Positions 1 through 9,744 are shown, numbered from the stretch's first letter. The stretch: DNA of 18,080 nt from Cyclostephanos tholiformis (GCA_036939975.1 JALLPB010000301.1:1-18080), one strand, 5' to 3'. Notes: generated by a model not told the origin, from the sequence alone. Numbers and translations are program-made.

Positions 1-840
1 TGCCCTTGATATTCCTTGTAATAGGATTTTTCTTCATGCACGTCAGGCAGAGCTCGCAGTACAACTTCACGCATCTCTCAGTGACATTGTAATACTTCTC
101 ACTGCAATACGTCCATGTGCGCTCCTGACCCATATGGCCATTCCCTTGATGCCACTCATCAATTCGATCGAAGAGCTGTTCCCTAGAGAGAACCATGCGA
201 TTCTTGCCCTTGTGCTTCCCTGATTTCTCAATCTGGCGGACAACATTGAAAGGAGGATCACCACCAGGAGGATACACTTCCTCCAACAAGTACTGGTGAA
301 TGTACTTGTTCCCTTTGGGATGCTGTCGATGAAACGCAATTATCTCATCCCTATCACGACCAGGGACCATCTTCCAAATCTCAACATCTACTTGCCAATT
401 CTTGACAACATACTCGATATAGTCAAGCTCCTGCTGAGGCCTACACACCAAAATTGACGCCTCTTCTTCTTGGCATTCTCCTCGTGTGACACATCAACAT
501 CAGGTGGGAATGCCCTTTCCATAAATGCATGGCGATGGCAATCAATAATGTCATCACGCTTCCTACTATCGCGAGACATCTCGTCAGGAACGTGGTTCCT
601 GTCCGCAACATCCGTAACAGCTACGTAGTCCGCCTCTTTGTCATCATTGGCATCGACGTGAGCGTAAGCGCCAGCGCCAGAATGGGACGGACCACGCAAA
701 TGGCCCTAGCCCTTCATAGTATGCGACAGCGAAGATATAGACTCAGATGCATGCCCAGAAATGGGCAGCCCAACGTGAGCCTCAGGCGGAGAAAAGGGCA
801 ATGAATGTGACACATTGCCTAGCAAACCGCTTGGACATCA
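1..840 (-). pseudogene. Integrase-type HHCC zinc-finger protein, broken, 3' part outside window
   Basis: The reading frame on the minus strand is open from position 493 down to the left edge. It contains H-x4-H-x25-C-x2-C (WHQGNGH, then YCELC followed by LTC), the zinc-binding domain that precedes the catalytic core of retroviral-type integrases (integrase_H2C2 family), followed by KKNP. The catalytic core would lie left of the window. Upstream, the frame continues in another register: 388-699 reads GHLRGPSHSG onwards and ends in DVSHEE, after which the other frame gives ECQEEEASILV, so a one-base shift near 475-490 is inferred. Further upstream a TAG at 706-708 interrupts the same frame, which stays coherent to about 840. 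I read this as a decayed gene of a gypsy, Ginger or KRBA2-like integrase; which of these cannot be decided without the core. Seen: the HHCC motif, frameshift and TAG. Inferred: one former gene. Confidence 0.6.
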
Positions 841-992
841 AATGCCCGCCATATCAGTACTGGAGGCAGATGTAAACAAGAATGGCGGCACTTGGAAGCG
901 AGGCGAATGCCTGGTACCTGAACGCGGTGAAGCACGCTTGGCTCAAGCAGCTAGGGAATTGGGGGAAGGCGGCATCACGGCGATGGAAGCAA

Positions 993-1041
993 ATTTAATT
1001 CTTTGAAGGGCAATGGATTTAATTCTTTGAAGGGCAATGGC
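993..1041. repeat. 24-bp tandem duplication
   Basis: The unit TTTAATTCTTTGAAGGGCAA plus four bases occurs twice in a row, starting at 994 and 1018, with no mismatch through the shared part. It lies just outside the broken integrase gene and looks like a simple slippage duplication. Confidence 0.85.
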
Positions 1042-1077
1042 AATTTTTTTAACGCAAATATCAGGGGATTGCTGAAC

Positions 1078-1200
1078 ATAACCATGTACATTCAGAATTC
1101 CAGGATACCCAATGCATGAATATCAAGGGAATGCCAAATATAACCATGTACATTCAGAAACCCAGGATACCCAACGCATGCCTATATTCAAAATTAGGAA
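1078..1200. repeat. Two imperfect 62-bp tandem units
   Basis: The string ATAACCATGTACATTCAGAA begins both units (1078 and 1140). Each continues with CCAGGATACCCAA and GCATG. The offset is 62 bases with several substitutions. The second unit runs into the AT-rich stretch that precedes the palindrome array. Confidence 0.8.
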
Positions 1201-1246
1201 GAAAGAGTGAAGCTCAACATTTATATATATTTGAATTTATATGGCG

Positions 1247-1465
1247 TCTGCAGTTATATATAATCGAATATATATGGTTATATTCGAATTTATATTACTG
1301 CAGAAACCATGTAATTTCGAAAATAGAACGGCGGACAAAATCTATTGCTAAATTCAATATTCGGGCCATAAATATTTGAAATTAGCCATGTAAAATCGAA
1401 TATACAGGTTTTCGATGTTACATGCACAGCTAAATTTGAATATAGCGGAATATCGAATTTAGCTG
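1247..1465. repeat. Array of four adjacent palindromes
   Basis: Four inverted repeats lie almost end to end. P1, 1247-1304: arms begin TCTGCAGT and end CGAATATA, about 23 of 26 paired. P2, 1347-1386: GCTAAATTC with GAAATTAGC. P3, 1387-1424: CATGTAA with TTACATG and TCGA in each arm. P4, 1427-1465: CAGCTAAATT with AATTTAGCTG. P2, P3 and P4 start exactly 40 bases apart. Most arms carry a TCGAA, TTCAA or TTGAA core. A CATGTAATTTCGAAAA half-unit at 1308 lies one 79-bp step before P3. Nothing here is coding on either strand. It could be a folded MITE, a satellite or a cruciform-forming site; function unknown. Confidence 0.75.
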
Positions 1466-1664
1466 CGACAGATCCTCTCATCCTCTTTTGATTCATTTAG
1501 GCATAATATTAGGGACAACACTGTGGTATGGTGTTGCTATGAACAAAGGAGCACAAAGGGGTGTCCTGCGCAATAAGAGTTGTGGACGTGGCAATGGTGT
1601 ATTTGAACTCCATTGGGGATGAACTATAGCCAATTGTTTGCTGTGGCCACACAGGTTTGAACAA

Positions 1665-1934
1665 TGATGATTGTATCACACCAGCACTGTATGAAACATT
1701 TCAAAAAAGCATGTGAAAATATAAAATGACCGTCTTATTTTCTGAGGAACTATCTACATTCCCCCCATTGTCATGGTTTCTTATTGTTTGATCATATCAT
1801 GTTTGCATCACACCAGCACTGTATGAAACATTTCAAAAAATCACGTGAAGTTATAAAATGACAGTTTCATTTTCTGAGGAATTATCTACATTCCCCCCGT
1901 TGTCATGAATGGTTTACTATTGTTTATCATAGCA
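1665..1934. repeat. 132-bp tandem duplication, two copies
   Basis: Matching copies begin ATCACACCAGCACTGTATGA at 1675 and 1807. They share TTTTCTGAGGAA, TATCTACATTCCCCCC and TTGTCATG at the same offset of 132, with scattered substitutions. No reading frame runs through it. The stretch from 1500 to 2050 holds nothing else I can name. Confidence 0.85.
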
Positions 1935-2052
1935 ATTCTATTTTGTGATCACAATTCTTTTCAAATCAATGTCAATCCCTGTTTTATTTAGCACTCATAT
2001 TTTTCAATCATAATCAAAAAAACGATTACATAAATAAATCTTAAAAATCTGA

Positions 2053-3292
2053 TCAATTGATTCTCTTCCTAACCCTTTGTTCAACTTCATCTTCATCAAT
2101 GTCTATATCATCCATCTCAATGTCCTCTTCCCCAACCTTGATTTCCCAGTCTTCTTCTGATTCATTTTTGTCTTCATCCACCACTACTTTGGCCTCATCA
2201 TTTTCTTGTCCCTGTATTTTCATTTGAAATTCATTCCATGACCATGGGGAGTTCTTTTTCAAAATGCACTGGACTTGATATTGTGGAAGGGGCTCAGTAA
2301 TTCTTTGTAATACATTCTTCTAGCATCTGTCCACTCGTCACCTTACCTTTTGAGATGCCTCCCCCGTCCCTTGTGATACCTTGGCTTCTGATGTCATAAC
2401 GCATTTTTCTTTTCTCTATCTTCAATTCTTTGTCCTATACTTCCTTGCTGTTCTCATAAACAAGGATTGTGTAGGCAATGTCAGACACCGCCATTTGGCT
2501 CACATACTAGTCCACAAAAATCTGAGAAAATGCTCAGTATTATCATAGTTGAAGTGGCATCTGTCTTGGATATCATCCATCAATTCTATCCTCATGTAAT
2601 CACTTGGGGGACACCAACCATTCTTCTTGTCATGTACATACATAAGCAGTGGGCAACAACAATAACACACTCACAACTCATTATAATCTTACCTTGGAAT
2701 ACTCAAATAGTTCTTACTTAAAAGTGGACCTGAGTGAGCAGACTTGTCATATGTCATGCTCCTCAGCATTGCATCCCAATACATCCTTCCATCTATGCCC
2801 AGTGGTAGAGATGTCTCTGCTAAGACCATCTGACACAAGCTGTTTCAGTCTTCTCTCCATTTTGTCCAATTCATTGGCAGCAATTTTGTTCAAGACCGTA
2901 CTGATTCACCTTGGTTAATCTGATCCTGTGACAACCAAATATTCTCTCCTTGCTGTGCATCTGTTGAAATCCTGCCAAATTTTGAATGATTACTTGGGAA
3001 GATTTAAGCCTCAAGATTTCTTGGTTAATTGCAATGTTGTGGCCCTTCCATCAAATTCCTGCCCCGTGGCTTCATTTAAAAAAAAATGACTCTGATGTCA
3101 CAGCAGCTTGTCATGACTGCTAACACAGTGTGGGTGTGATGGGAAGAACACAAGCTTTCCAGTTTGGGATTACAAGATAACATCAGAAGGAGCACCATGC
3201 CCCTTACTACCTTCAAATGGTGCTGAATGGGGCATTTTCATTGCTAAATGGGACATAATGTCCAATAACAGCCTCAAAGTACCTACTTTCAC
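2053..3292 (-). pseudogene. Decayed minus-strand gene, family not recognised
   Basis: Reading the minus strand from 3292, one frame gives VGTLRLLLDIMSHLAMKMPH and onward to LTKKS, with TAA and TGA inside. The frame then shifts to AINQEILRLKSSQVIIQNLA (3050-2871), a likely coiled coil. It shifts again to ANELDKMERRLKQLVSDGLS with GHRWKDVLG (about 2903-2747). From 2745 to the TAA-type end at 2053 a single frame can be followed through several TGA and TAG codons, including DKKNGWCPPSDYMRIELMDD and PLPQYQVQCILKKNSPW, and it closes with a very acidic tail rich in Asp and Glu (2053-2160). A possible splice donor, AAG|GTAAGA, lies at 2692. Continuity of plausible protein across the breaks argues for one former gene rather than chance frames. 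I do not recognise the protein. TGA and TAG fit former CGA and CAG codons. Confidence 0.45.
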
Positions 3293-4040
3293 CTACTTAT
3301 GTATATGAAATGAAAAAATTTCCAACTTTCCTATTTCGCATCATCTTCCTATGTCCTGGAGAGAAAATCCCATAGGGTACATCTTATTATAGACAAAAAT
3401 ATCAATTCCTCATCATCTTTCTTTTTTGCATATTTTAGAATAAAGGATTCATACACTTGTAGTACATAAATATCTAATAATTTCAGACATTCTCCTCTTT
3501 CTTAATAGAATTGCTTCCCAAGAACAATGTGGAATATGCTGTTTTTTTTTAATACAAAAGCCAGGCGTGTGTAGGAGTGAGTTTTTGAATGAAAAAATCA
3601 TACAATATCTTTGATACTAAACCCTATGTATGTAGAGTTTTAATTTGAAAGCCTGAGACCATCAGCGGACTCTCAACAACCAGCCGCCATTGCACACCAA
3701 AACCCACACAACTCACAATAAAAAAACATGACCACCCTGGCCCCCCCTCCCGTTGCCCTTCAGCGGCTCTTATTTTTAAGGTGTCTGATTGCCGTACATT
3801 ACGTGATTGATATCAATCATCCCAACACAGCAATCTAAATTTTTTCTGGTACAACTAAACGATTTCTTTATTTTATTGATTATTATCTACAGGTGGTGGC
3901 ACTGTGCTCTTGTTGACTAAAGGTGAGTTTTTAAATCCACGGCCATTGCATCACGTGCACTAACCCCAGCTATCCATCGATATTTTTTGTTTATGAAGAT
4001 TTAGTCTTCATCTAGTTTTGCCTTGGTGTTGGCCGGGGAG
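3293..4040. other. Non-coding spacer
   Basis: AT-rich sequence with poly-T and poly-A runs and one C-rich run near 3740. No open frame, RNA gene or clear repeat was seen on either strand. Confidence 0.5.
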
Positions 4041-4043
4041 GAG

Positions 4044-4499
4044 TGTTGACATGGTCACCATAATTTTGGGAATGTAGGAATCATAGCTGCACCTAGGTAA
4101 ATGTATCGATAGTATCGTAGTAAGTATTGTAGTATCCTAGTAAATAAAAATACTATAAAAATAAGAAATTGTTAAGTGTAGTGAAGTCACACTATCCAAA
4201 ACCAAAAATGAAAACAGTTTTTTAGTATCGCACATAGATAGGAACTAGTAGAATAATTTTAATTGCCCCCCTTCTCCATAGCTAGGAGTTAATAGAATAA
4301 TGGACTTTTTCATGAAAATAAGAAATGTTAAGTGTAGTAAAGTCACACCATCCGAAACCAAAAATGAAAATGGTTTTTAGGACTGCACATAGATTTTTCA
4401 TTGTGTGAAAATATCTGTTAGCTCATTCAGACACTATCTGAAAATGATGTTAAAAATTCGAAGCAGAATATTTAAATCCGTCAAGGTTTTCTGGCAACA
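4044..4499 (+). mobile_element. Possible solo LTR, weak
   Basis: A purine run (GGGGAGGAG) at 4035-4043 is followed by TGTTGA, the usual start of a Ty1/copia LTR after its polypurine tract. The candidate end is CAACA at 4495-4499, the inverse of TGTTG, giving 456 bp. No flanking target duplication is visible (AGGAG against ATAGA), and no second copy occurs downstream of element A. The region also contains an internal 80-bp direct repeat. It may be an LTR left by another copia element, or chance. Confidence 0.25.
4159..4394. repeat. 80-bp direct repeat, two copies about 156 bp apart
   Basis: Copies at 4159-4239 and 4316-4394 share AAATAAGAAAT, GTTAAGTGTAGT, AAGTCACAC, ACCAAAAATGAAAA and GCACATAGAT in the same order, with a few substitutions and one-base indels. 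The spacer between them contains TAGGAGTTAATAGAATAA, similar to AGGAACTAGTAGAATAA near the first copy, so the repeated unit may be larger and eroded. Confidence 0.8.
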
Positions 4500-4517
4500 A
4501 TAGAAAAATAGTTCATA

Positions 4518-4581
4518 AATTCAGTAATCACTGAATTACAACTACTTTCTAGAGTCACTGTTCAATAGTGATTACTGAATT
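4518..4581. repeat. 15-bp perfect inverted repeat
   Basis: AATTCAGTAATCACT at 4518-4532 is the exact reverse complement of AGTGATTACTGAATT at 4567-4581, with a 34-base loop. The left arm is part of a smaller palindrome too (AATTCAGT with ACTGAATT). It lies between the possible LTR and the gag gene of element A. Confidence 0.8.
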
Positions 4582-4793
4582 CTTTAACGAATCGAAAAAA
4601 CATGGTTTCGGAATAACAAGTGAGTGTAGACTTAATTGACAAGATTAATTTAACAAATTTTGAATCACAAAGAAGAAACTCGCAAAGTGGTGGTGGAACA
4701 GGAAGTATTGAAGGTGCATGGACAACCAACAAATCAGGATCTTGATCTCCTCAAGGATTACTCCTGTGGATTGCATCATCAATTTATTCCAAA

Positions 4794-5794
4794 TTGAGTG
4801 GAGGCGCACATGGTCATGCTGGACTATTGTTGAATGATGTTGATTATGAAGCAATGGCACCAGGAAATCAATTTGTGTTTCCTCCAAATCCAGGGGTTTA
4901 TCCACAAGGAAACATTCCAGCCGCACAACAAGTGCAATGGGAAGCTGAACATAAGGCCCTAATAAAGCAGTTTCAAACATGTGTGGGAGTGGCAAAAGGA
5001 CTCAAGGAACTCATTTTGTGTGCAATTGATGAAGACCTTGTGTTAGAATTGCGAACGGAGCAAATGGGTTACTTAAATGTCACCCCTTTTCAAATGATGA
5101 CTCACCTTCAAACTCAATGGGGAGCACTGGATTTTGTTGATATCAATGCACTCATGGCGGAATGTGACTCCAGATGGAGTCCAGCTGAGGTCCCCACCAA
5201 GCACTTCAATCACATCGACAAGGCAAGGAGGCAATTGTTGTGTGCAAAAATCCAAATTGATGAGCGTGCGATGATGCTCAAGGCCCTGAAGTATTTCAAG
5301 GATACGGGAGATTACGATGTACCAATCCACAAGTGGTAAGCACATTCACTTGCTACCCAGACTTATGCAAATCTAAAGACTATGATGAGCATGAAGTACT
5401 CAAGATTTAACTGCCAAGATGCAACCACTGCTCAGGCAACAGGACACACATTGGCAAACAATGTGGTGGAAGAAATGGTACAAGCAACAGAAGAATTATT
5501 GGCAGAACTTACGGAACAACATTCCAAACAAGTTGAAGCACTGAACAAGGCAAGCAATGAAGCAATGGAAAAACTCACCACAGCAATCCTTGCAAACAAG
5601 CCTGCTGCAATAGGCATTGAGTTCAGCTGACAAAACAGTGAACAAAGCAAAGTGGGAGGAGAAGAAAAGAAATGCAACAACGTTGCCCTCACTGCAATTG
5701 TAAGCACCCAAACCATACACATGAGCAATGCTGGGAGCTGCCCATCAATGCAGCCAAGCGCCTTGCTGATTGGAAATCAGTGAAAAGCACCTGA
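4794..5794 (+). pseudogene. gag: Element A gag (UBN2-like) with zinc knuckle, broken
   Basis: Gag of a copia element, which would form the RNA-packaging particle. The conserved start LSGGAHGHAGLLLNDVDYEA and the blocks PPNPGVYPQGNIPAAQ and VPTKHFNHIDKARRQL identify the copia gag-polypeptide family. Coding probably begins upstream of 4794, since the frame is open there but has no clear ATG. A TAA at 5337-5339 stands where Glu is expected after HKW, and the same frame then continues. Around 5625 and 5680 two frameshifts are needed to keep coding sense. The last part reads CPHCNCKHPNHTHEQCWEL, a Cys/His nucleocapsid-type knuckle, and stops at TGA 5792-5794. Pol starts 22 bases later. Between the body and the knuckle is a helical Glu/Ala-rich linker (VEEMVQATEELLAELTEQHS). 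Confidence 0.8.
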
Positions 5795-5815
5795 GGGTGC
5801 GAGGGGCCTTCAGTA

Positions 5816-6330
5816 ATGTCAGAGTTGCAGCATATAGTGAGTAAAGTACATCAACACTGCACTTACACAAACACTGCAAATTACTGGGCCCTGCATGAAT
5901 ACAAGGACGGCAATGATAAAAGCAACAAAGAATCACATCAAGCCATTGTCAACAATATTAGCAAAGCAGAAGTACAATGCAATCTCCAATCCACAATAAT
6001 GGCGTGGATAAACCAACGCATGAATCAGCACAAGCCTTTCCGGCAAAAAGCATCCACCATGGTGGTCAATTCTGGCACCACATCAAGCTTTGTTGGACCA
6101 GATGAAAATCTTCCGATCTTTGGACCATCCATTAAAATTGTAAATATACCCAATGGATCATCAATAAAAGCAACCCACACCACCATGCTCCCTTTTGAAT
6201 CAATTTTGACCGAAGCAAGAAAACCCGATGTTCAGTGTTGGAAAATTTGCTGACGCTGACTACACCACAATATTTCACCCATGCAGAGAAGGCATAACGG
6301 TGCACAAGAAAAACACTTTTTGATTGCAGT
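5816..6330 (+). pseudogene. Element A aspartic protease region, catalytic Asp lost
   Basis: From ATG 5816 the frame runs to a TGA at 6251-6253. It holds MVVNSGTTSSFV, the active-site segment of a retroelement aspartic protease, followed by IKIVNIPNGSSIKATHT. The expected D-S-G is N-S-G: codon AAT at 6068-6070 in the context GTC-AAT, one transition from GAT. After a frameshift near 6215-6232 the protein continues as SVGKFADADYTTIFHPCREG in another frame, then meets a TGA near 6318. Both the Asp change and the breaks make it inactive. The region upstream of the motif (SELQHIVSK onwards) is linker. Confidence 0.75.
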
Positions 6331-6414
6331 TGGTGCATAAACCAGTCCTCCATGGTGATTATCACGAGATGACAGACAAACAAAGGGGCTGTGGCAATCA
6401 GCTCGTACCAATAA

Positions 6415-7440
6415 GGAGGTGGCAGGAAATGTATACAGCTTACCATCGATGCCACAAACAATCCAATATTTACATGCCACTGCAGGATTCCCAACAAAGG
6501 ACACATGGAACAAAGCAATTAAAAGCAAAAACTACAAAATGTGACCAGGAATTACCACCAAAGCTGTTAATAAACATTTTCCTGAGTCGGTAGAGACTCA
6601 AAAAGGACATATGAAGAAACAGCATCAGAACGTATGTTCCACAAAACAAAAGTTGGTTGAGGAGGAAACATCTGCCCCTGATGAACTCACCTGTGCAATC
6701 TCAGTCAATGCCAATGAAGCGGTATACTTCAATCAAATGGGACAACTTCTGGTACAATCCAATAGAGGAAACACATTGCTCATGATGTATTATGACATGG
6801 ATGCCAATTACATCGATGCCGAGCTGATTCGGAATCACCAAGACAGTCAAATGATTTCAGTGTATTAGAAATTGTGGGCACAAACAAATTGTGGCCGCAT
6901 GATCAAGCCTTGTCTGCATATTTTGGACAATGAGGCATCTGAAGCATTTAAGTCTGAGATTAAAAACAACTGCAACTTGCAATTGGTTCAACCAGATACT
7001 CGCCACAGAAATTTAGCAGAGAGAGTTATCTCAACATTCAAGAGCCATTTTATTGCAATTCTTGCTGGCATCGATCAAACATTCCCAATGAATCTTTGGG
7101 ATTGGCTCATACCTCAAGCAGTCATGACACTTAACCTCCTATGCCAATCAAAGAAAAACCCGTCCATATTGTCATACCAGCACATAAACGGTATTTTTGA
7201 TTATGATAAAATGCCACTGGCACCTTTGGGGTGCGAGGTCAAAATGCACAAGAGCACAAATAGATGAAAGTCATGGGACCCGCATTCACTCAGTGGTTGG
7301 TATCTTGGCATGTCAACTGAACATTATTGTTGTTATTAAATTTTCTGCAAAAAGACATGCATTAAAAGGATTTCCAACACTGTATTCTTCTGGCATTGGT
7401 ACATCACCCAGCCAACAATCATGCATAAAGATCAAATAGT
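6415..7440 (+). pseudogene. Element A integrase (DDE core), broken
   Basis: The pre-integrase block can be followed in shifted frames (NVYSLPSMPQTIQYLHA, then the histidine-containing KHFPESVETQKGHMKKQHQN). The catalytic core follows. A first acidic segment, YDMDANYIDAE, lies near 6800. The second Asp is in HILDNEAS (GAC 6926-6928) and the Glu is in NLAERVISTFKSHF (GAG 7019-7021), a D-x30-E spacing. A TAG at 6866-6868 breaks the frame between them and another stop lies at 7265-7267. The end PLAPLGCEVKMHK, then SGWYLGMSTEHY in shifted frame, matches the C-terminal part seen in this lineage. The sequence 7441-7780 is a Lys-rich linker with VTFKDPI and several stops. Confidence 0.75.
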
Positions 7441-7779
7441 CAGGGCGGTTGGTGACCTCTCATCCATGCTCCTTCAACAAATCAACGCTTGCGGAAAATA
7501 GGAAATGGAAGTATTGCATAAGATGAACAACATTTTGAGCAATGCAACGTTAGAGAAAGCGGAACCCAAAAAGAAAGTCACCTTTAAAGATCCCATTCTA
7601 GAACCAAAAGTTAGAAAAAGTGTCAGCAGTTTGAAACAGACACCCAAGACAGCCTATCTCCAAGGGTGATTGCAAAGGCTGTTGTCGATAAACCACTGTG
7701 CATAGGTTATGTCAGTGGATCAACAACTTGATCAAAATATGCTCAAGCATTAGCTGACATTTTTCACAAGGGAGGAAGA

Positions 7780-8620
7780 GTGGCACTCACCATAACTGAA
7801 CTGGCACAAGCAATCGTGGATGACAATCCACCTACAACAAGACAATTTGCAAATGAAATGTTTGATGAAGAATCTGGAAAATGGTTAAAATATTGCAATC
7901 TGATTACTCACCCAAAATATCAAGAAGTGTGGATGCGCTCATCCGCCAATGAATTTGGGCGACTTGCACAAGGCGTCAGAGGTCAAATTAAGGGCACCAA
8001 CACCATATTTTTTGTTCACAAGCGCCAAGTTCCACAAGACAGGTCAAAGGATGTCACCTGCACCAAATTTGTGTGTGAATTGAGGCCTAATGAGGCAGAA
8101 GTTCACCGTACGAGACTCAATGGTGAGTGGTGACAAAATTCATTACCCTTGTTATGTTGGTACCCCAACTGCAGACCTGACATTGGTAAAGATGCATATC
8201 AACAGTGTTATATCCGCCCGAGGTGCAAAATATATGATGTTGGATGTTAAAAAATTTTATCTCAATACGCCAATGGTGCGATATGAGTATGTTGGAATTA
8301 AAATTGATGACATCTCAGAAGAAATTGTTGGTGAATACAATTTGCACAACAAGGTATCTGTATGTTGAGATTCAAAAGGGGATGTATGGATTACAACAAG
8401 CAGGAATATTAGCACAACAATCATTGGAACAACAATTAAACACGCTTGGATACTGACAGAGCAAAGCTGTCCCAGGTTTATGGACCCATAAAACCCGACC
8501 TATTTTTTCACGCTAGTCGTCAATGACTTTGGAGAAAAATTTGTGGGAAGGGAGCATGCAATGCATTTGATTAATATTCTCAAGGAGAAATATGAAATTT
8601 CTGAGGATTGGTCAGGCAAT
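7780..8620 (+). pseudogene. Element A reverse transcriptase (RVT_2), broken, catalytic Asp lost
   Basis: The Ty1/copia RT domain starts around 7780 with ANEFGRLAQGVRGQIKGTNT and FVHKRQVP. A frameshift near 8110 moves the frame to GTPTADLTLVKMHINSVISA and MMLDVKKFYLNTPM, which contains the first catalytic Asp. Another shift near 8365 leads to GMYGLQQAGILAQQ, the conserved fingers/palm motif. A TGA follows at 8454-8456. The segment equivalent to the Tyr-x-Asp-Asp box reads LVVNDFGEKFVG around 8516-8552: the first of the two Asp is Asn (AAT 8522-8524, context GTC-AAT). The next block, HLINILKEKYEIS, is also recognisable. The domain is dead. Confidence 0.75.
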
Positions 8621-8990
8621 TAATGCATTGGAATTACCTTTGATTGGGCCTATGTCAAAAGATGAATCTACCTATCCATGCCAGGGTACATCAACAAGGC
8701 ATTACAATGGTTCGGGCATGAACGTCCTTGAAGATTGCAAAATTCGTCACACCCCCATGTGGCACCAACATATGGTGCAAAGGCACAATACGTGGAGCAT
8801 GAAATCCCAAGTATCCTTCTCGACAAAGAAGGGCAAAAATATATTCAAGCCATCACCGGAACATTGTTGTATTACAGTCATGCAGTGGACTCCACTATGC
8901 TTGTTGCATTAAATGTGATTGCAATGCAACACCAGGGCATGGCACTATGATATTTGATGTCCTATCAATATTGTCTTGCTGAGTGCTTCT
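8621..8990 (+). pseudogene. Element A RT connection remnant, RNase H missing
   Basis: The frame 8735-8950 contains VAPTYGAKAQYVEHE, LLDKEGQKYIQAITGTLLYY and SHAVDSTMLVALNVIA, the segment that joins RT to RNase H in copia polyproteins. The Asp-Gly-Ser-type RNase H motifs that should follow within about 150 bases are not found in any frame; only short fragments such as IFDVLSILS remain. The element therefore ends or was deleted near 8990. Confidence 0.65.
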
Positions 8991-9020
8991 GATGATGTGT
9001 TTAATTGTGCAAAGCTATAT

Positions 9021-9046
9021 GGGGGGGCATCTTAATATGCCCCCCC
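9021..9046. repeat. G7/C7 hairpin at the end of element A
   Basis: GGGGGGGCAT at 9021-9030 pairs perfectly with ATGCCCCCCC at 9037-9046 around a six-base loop CTTAAT. It sits just after the last recognisable copia coding fragment. There is no T-run typical of a bacterial terminator, and the context is eukaryotic. Confidence 0.8.
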
Positions 9047-9136
9047 CTCCCTTTGCTATAGAGTTCCAGCTGAAACAATAAACTCCAACCCTGTAGCTCT
9101 TTCATGTAGGAGGAGTCAGTACAAAAGTGCTAAAAA

Positions 9137-9190
9137 CACAATCACAACCACGATCACAATCACAACCACTACCACAACCATACCCATCAT
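9137..9190. repeat. Degenerate CACAAC microsatellite
   Basis: A run of CACAAY-type hexamers (ATCACAACCACGATCACAAT and onward). On the minus strand it encodes a Gly/Cys/Asp-rich string in one frame, which I take as an artefact of the repeat. Confidence 0.6.
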
Positions 9191-9744
9191 GGCGAGCTTC
9201 CGCACCCTTCTCAGGTAGCTGTGCAGGTTGACCACAACATATTACAGTACATTTTACACAGTAAAGTTCCTTTTGTTGCATCATTCTAACTAACGGTGCC
9301 TGATAAAAAATGTTTAAGATATTAATTTTCATTAAGCCTGAAAAAAGTGGTTGTAAGCTAGCCGCAAGGGCAGACTAGGGTAGTTACATCACTAGAGCTT
9401 AAAGCCAAACATCCTTGTGGCAAAGCAGTAAAGACCATTGTCATCAGGTTTGTCTTTGTCCTAATCCCCCCTGCCACCCCTCCATGAGAGGGGTGGAAAC
9501 CTGGGGTTTACATGAATGCCCGAGTCATCCCAAGAACATGTGGTAAATTTTGATGCTTTGTTCCTTCTTGTGGAGAATGAATGTAACCTGTCACAGATAA
9601 GTCTTAACGTTGGAACAATTATTGTAATCAGAAATTTTCTCCAATCACAGACAATCTCATATAAGCCTCCTGTATCAATTCCTACGTTTAGAGTTATGTA
9701 ACCAAGAGACGGCACAACTTTCTTTACAAGAAAGGCATCAAGTA

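Larger units (their letters stand above)
4650..8990 (+). mobile_element. Decayed Ty1/copia retrotransposon (element A)
   Basis: The order gag, zinc knuckle, protease, integrase, reverse transcriptase on the plus strand defines the Ty1/copia superfamily, because integrase precedes RT. The reading frame is broken many times by frameshifts and stops, and catalytic Asp codons in protease and RT are changed to Asn, so the copy is dead. No pair of matching LTRs was found around it and the RNase H end is largely missing after about 8990. Its gag and pol are clearly a different lineage from element B at the right edge. Confidence 0.85.

Noticed and set aside
529..804. Plus-strand 91-codon frame opposite the integrase-type gene
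   Set aside because: Antisense to a frame with clear integrase-gene continuity; no recognisable domain.
1347..1465. CRISPR-like array (regular 40-bp period)
   Set aside because: The units are palindromes with diverged sequence, no constant repeat with unique spacers, and the DNA is eukaryotic.
2320..2346. A 27-base GTAAGG to CTAG stretch on the minus strand that would splice out two stops in frame
   Set aside because: Far shorter than the other introns in the window (109 and 130 bp); decay is simpler.
9102..9332. Minus-strand frame with YCVKC and a Cys-rich tail, reminiscent of a small zinc-ribbon protein
   Set aside because: The Cys-rich tail comes from the CACAAC microsatellite and no second zinc pair or neighbour supports a gene.
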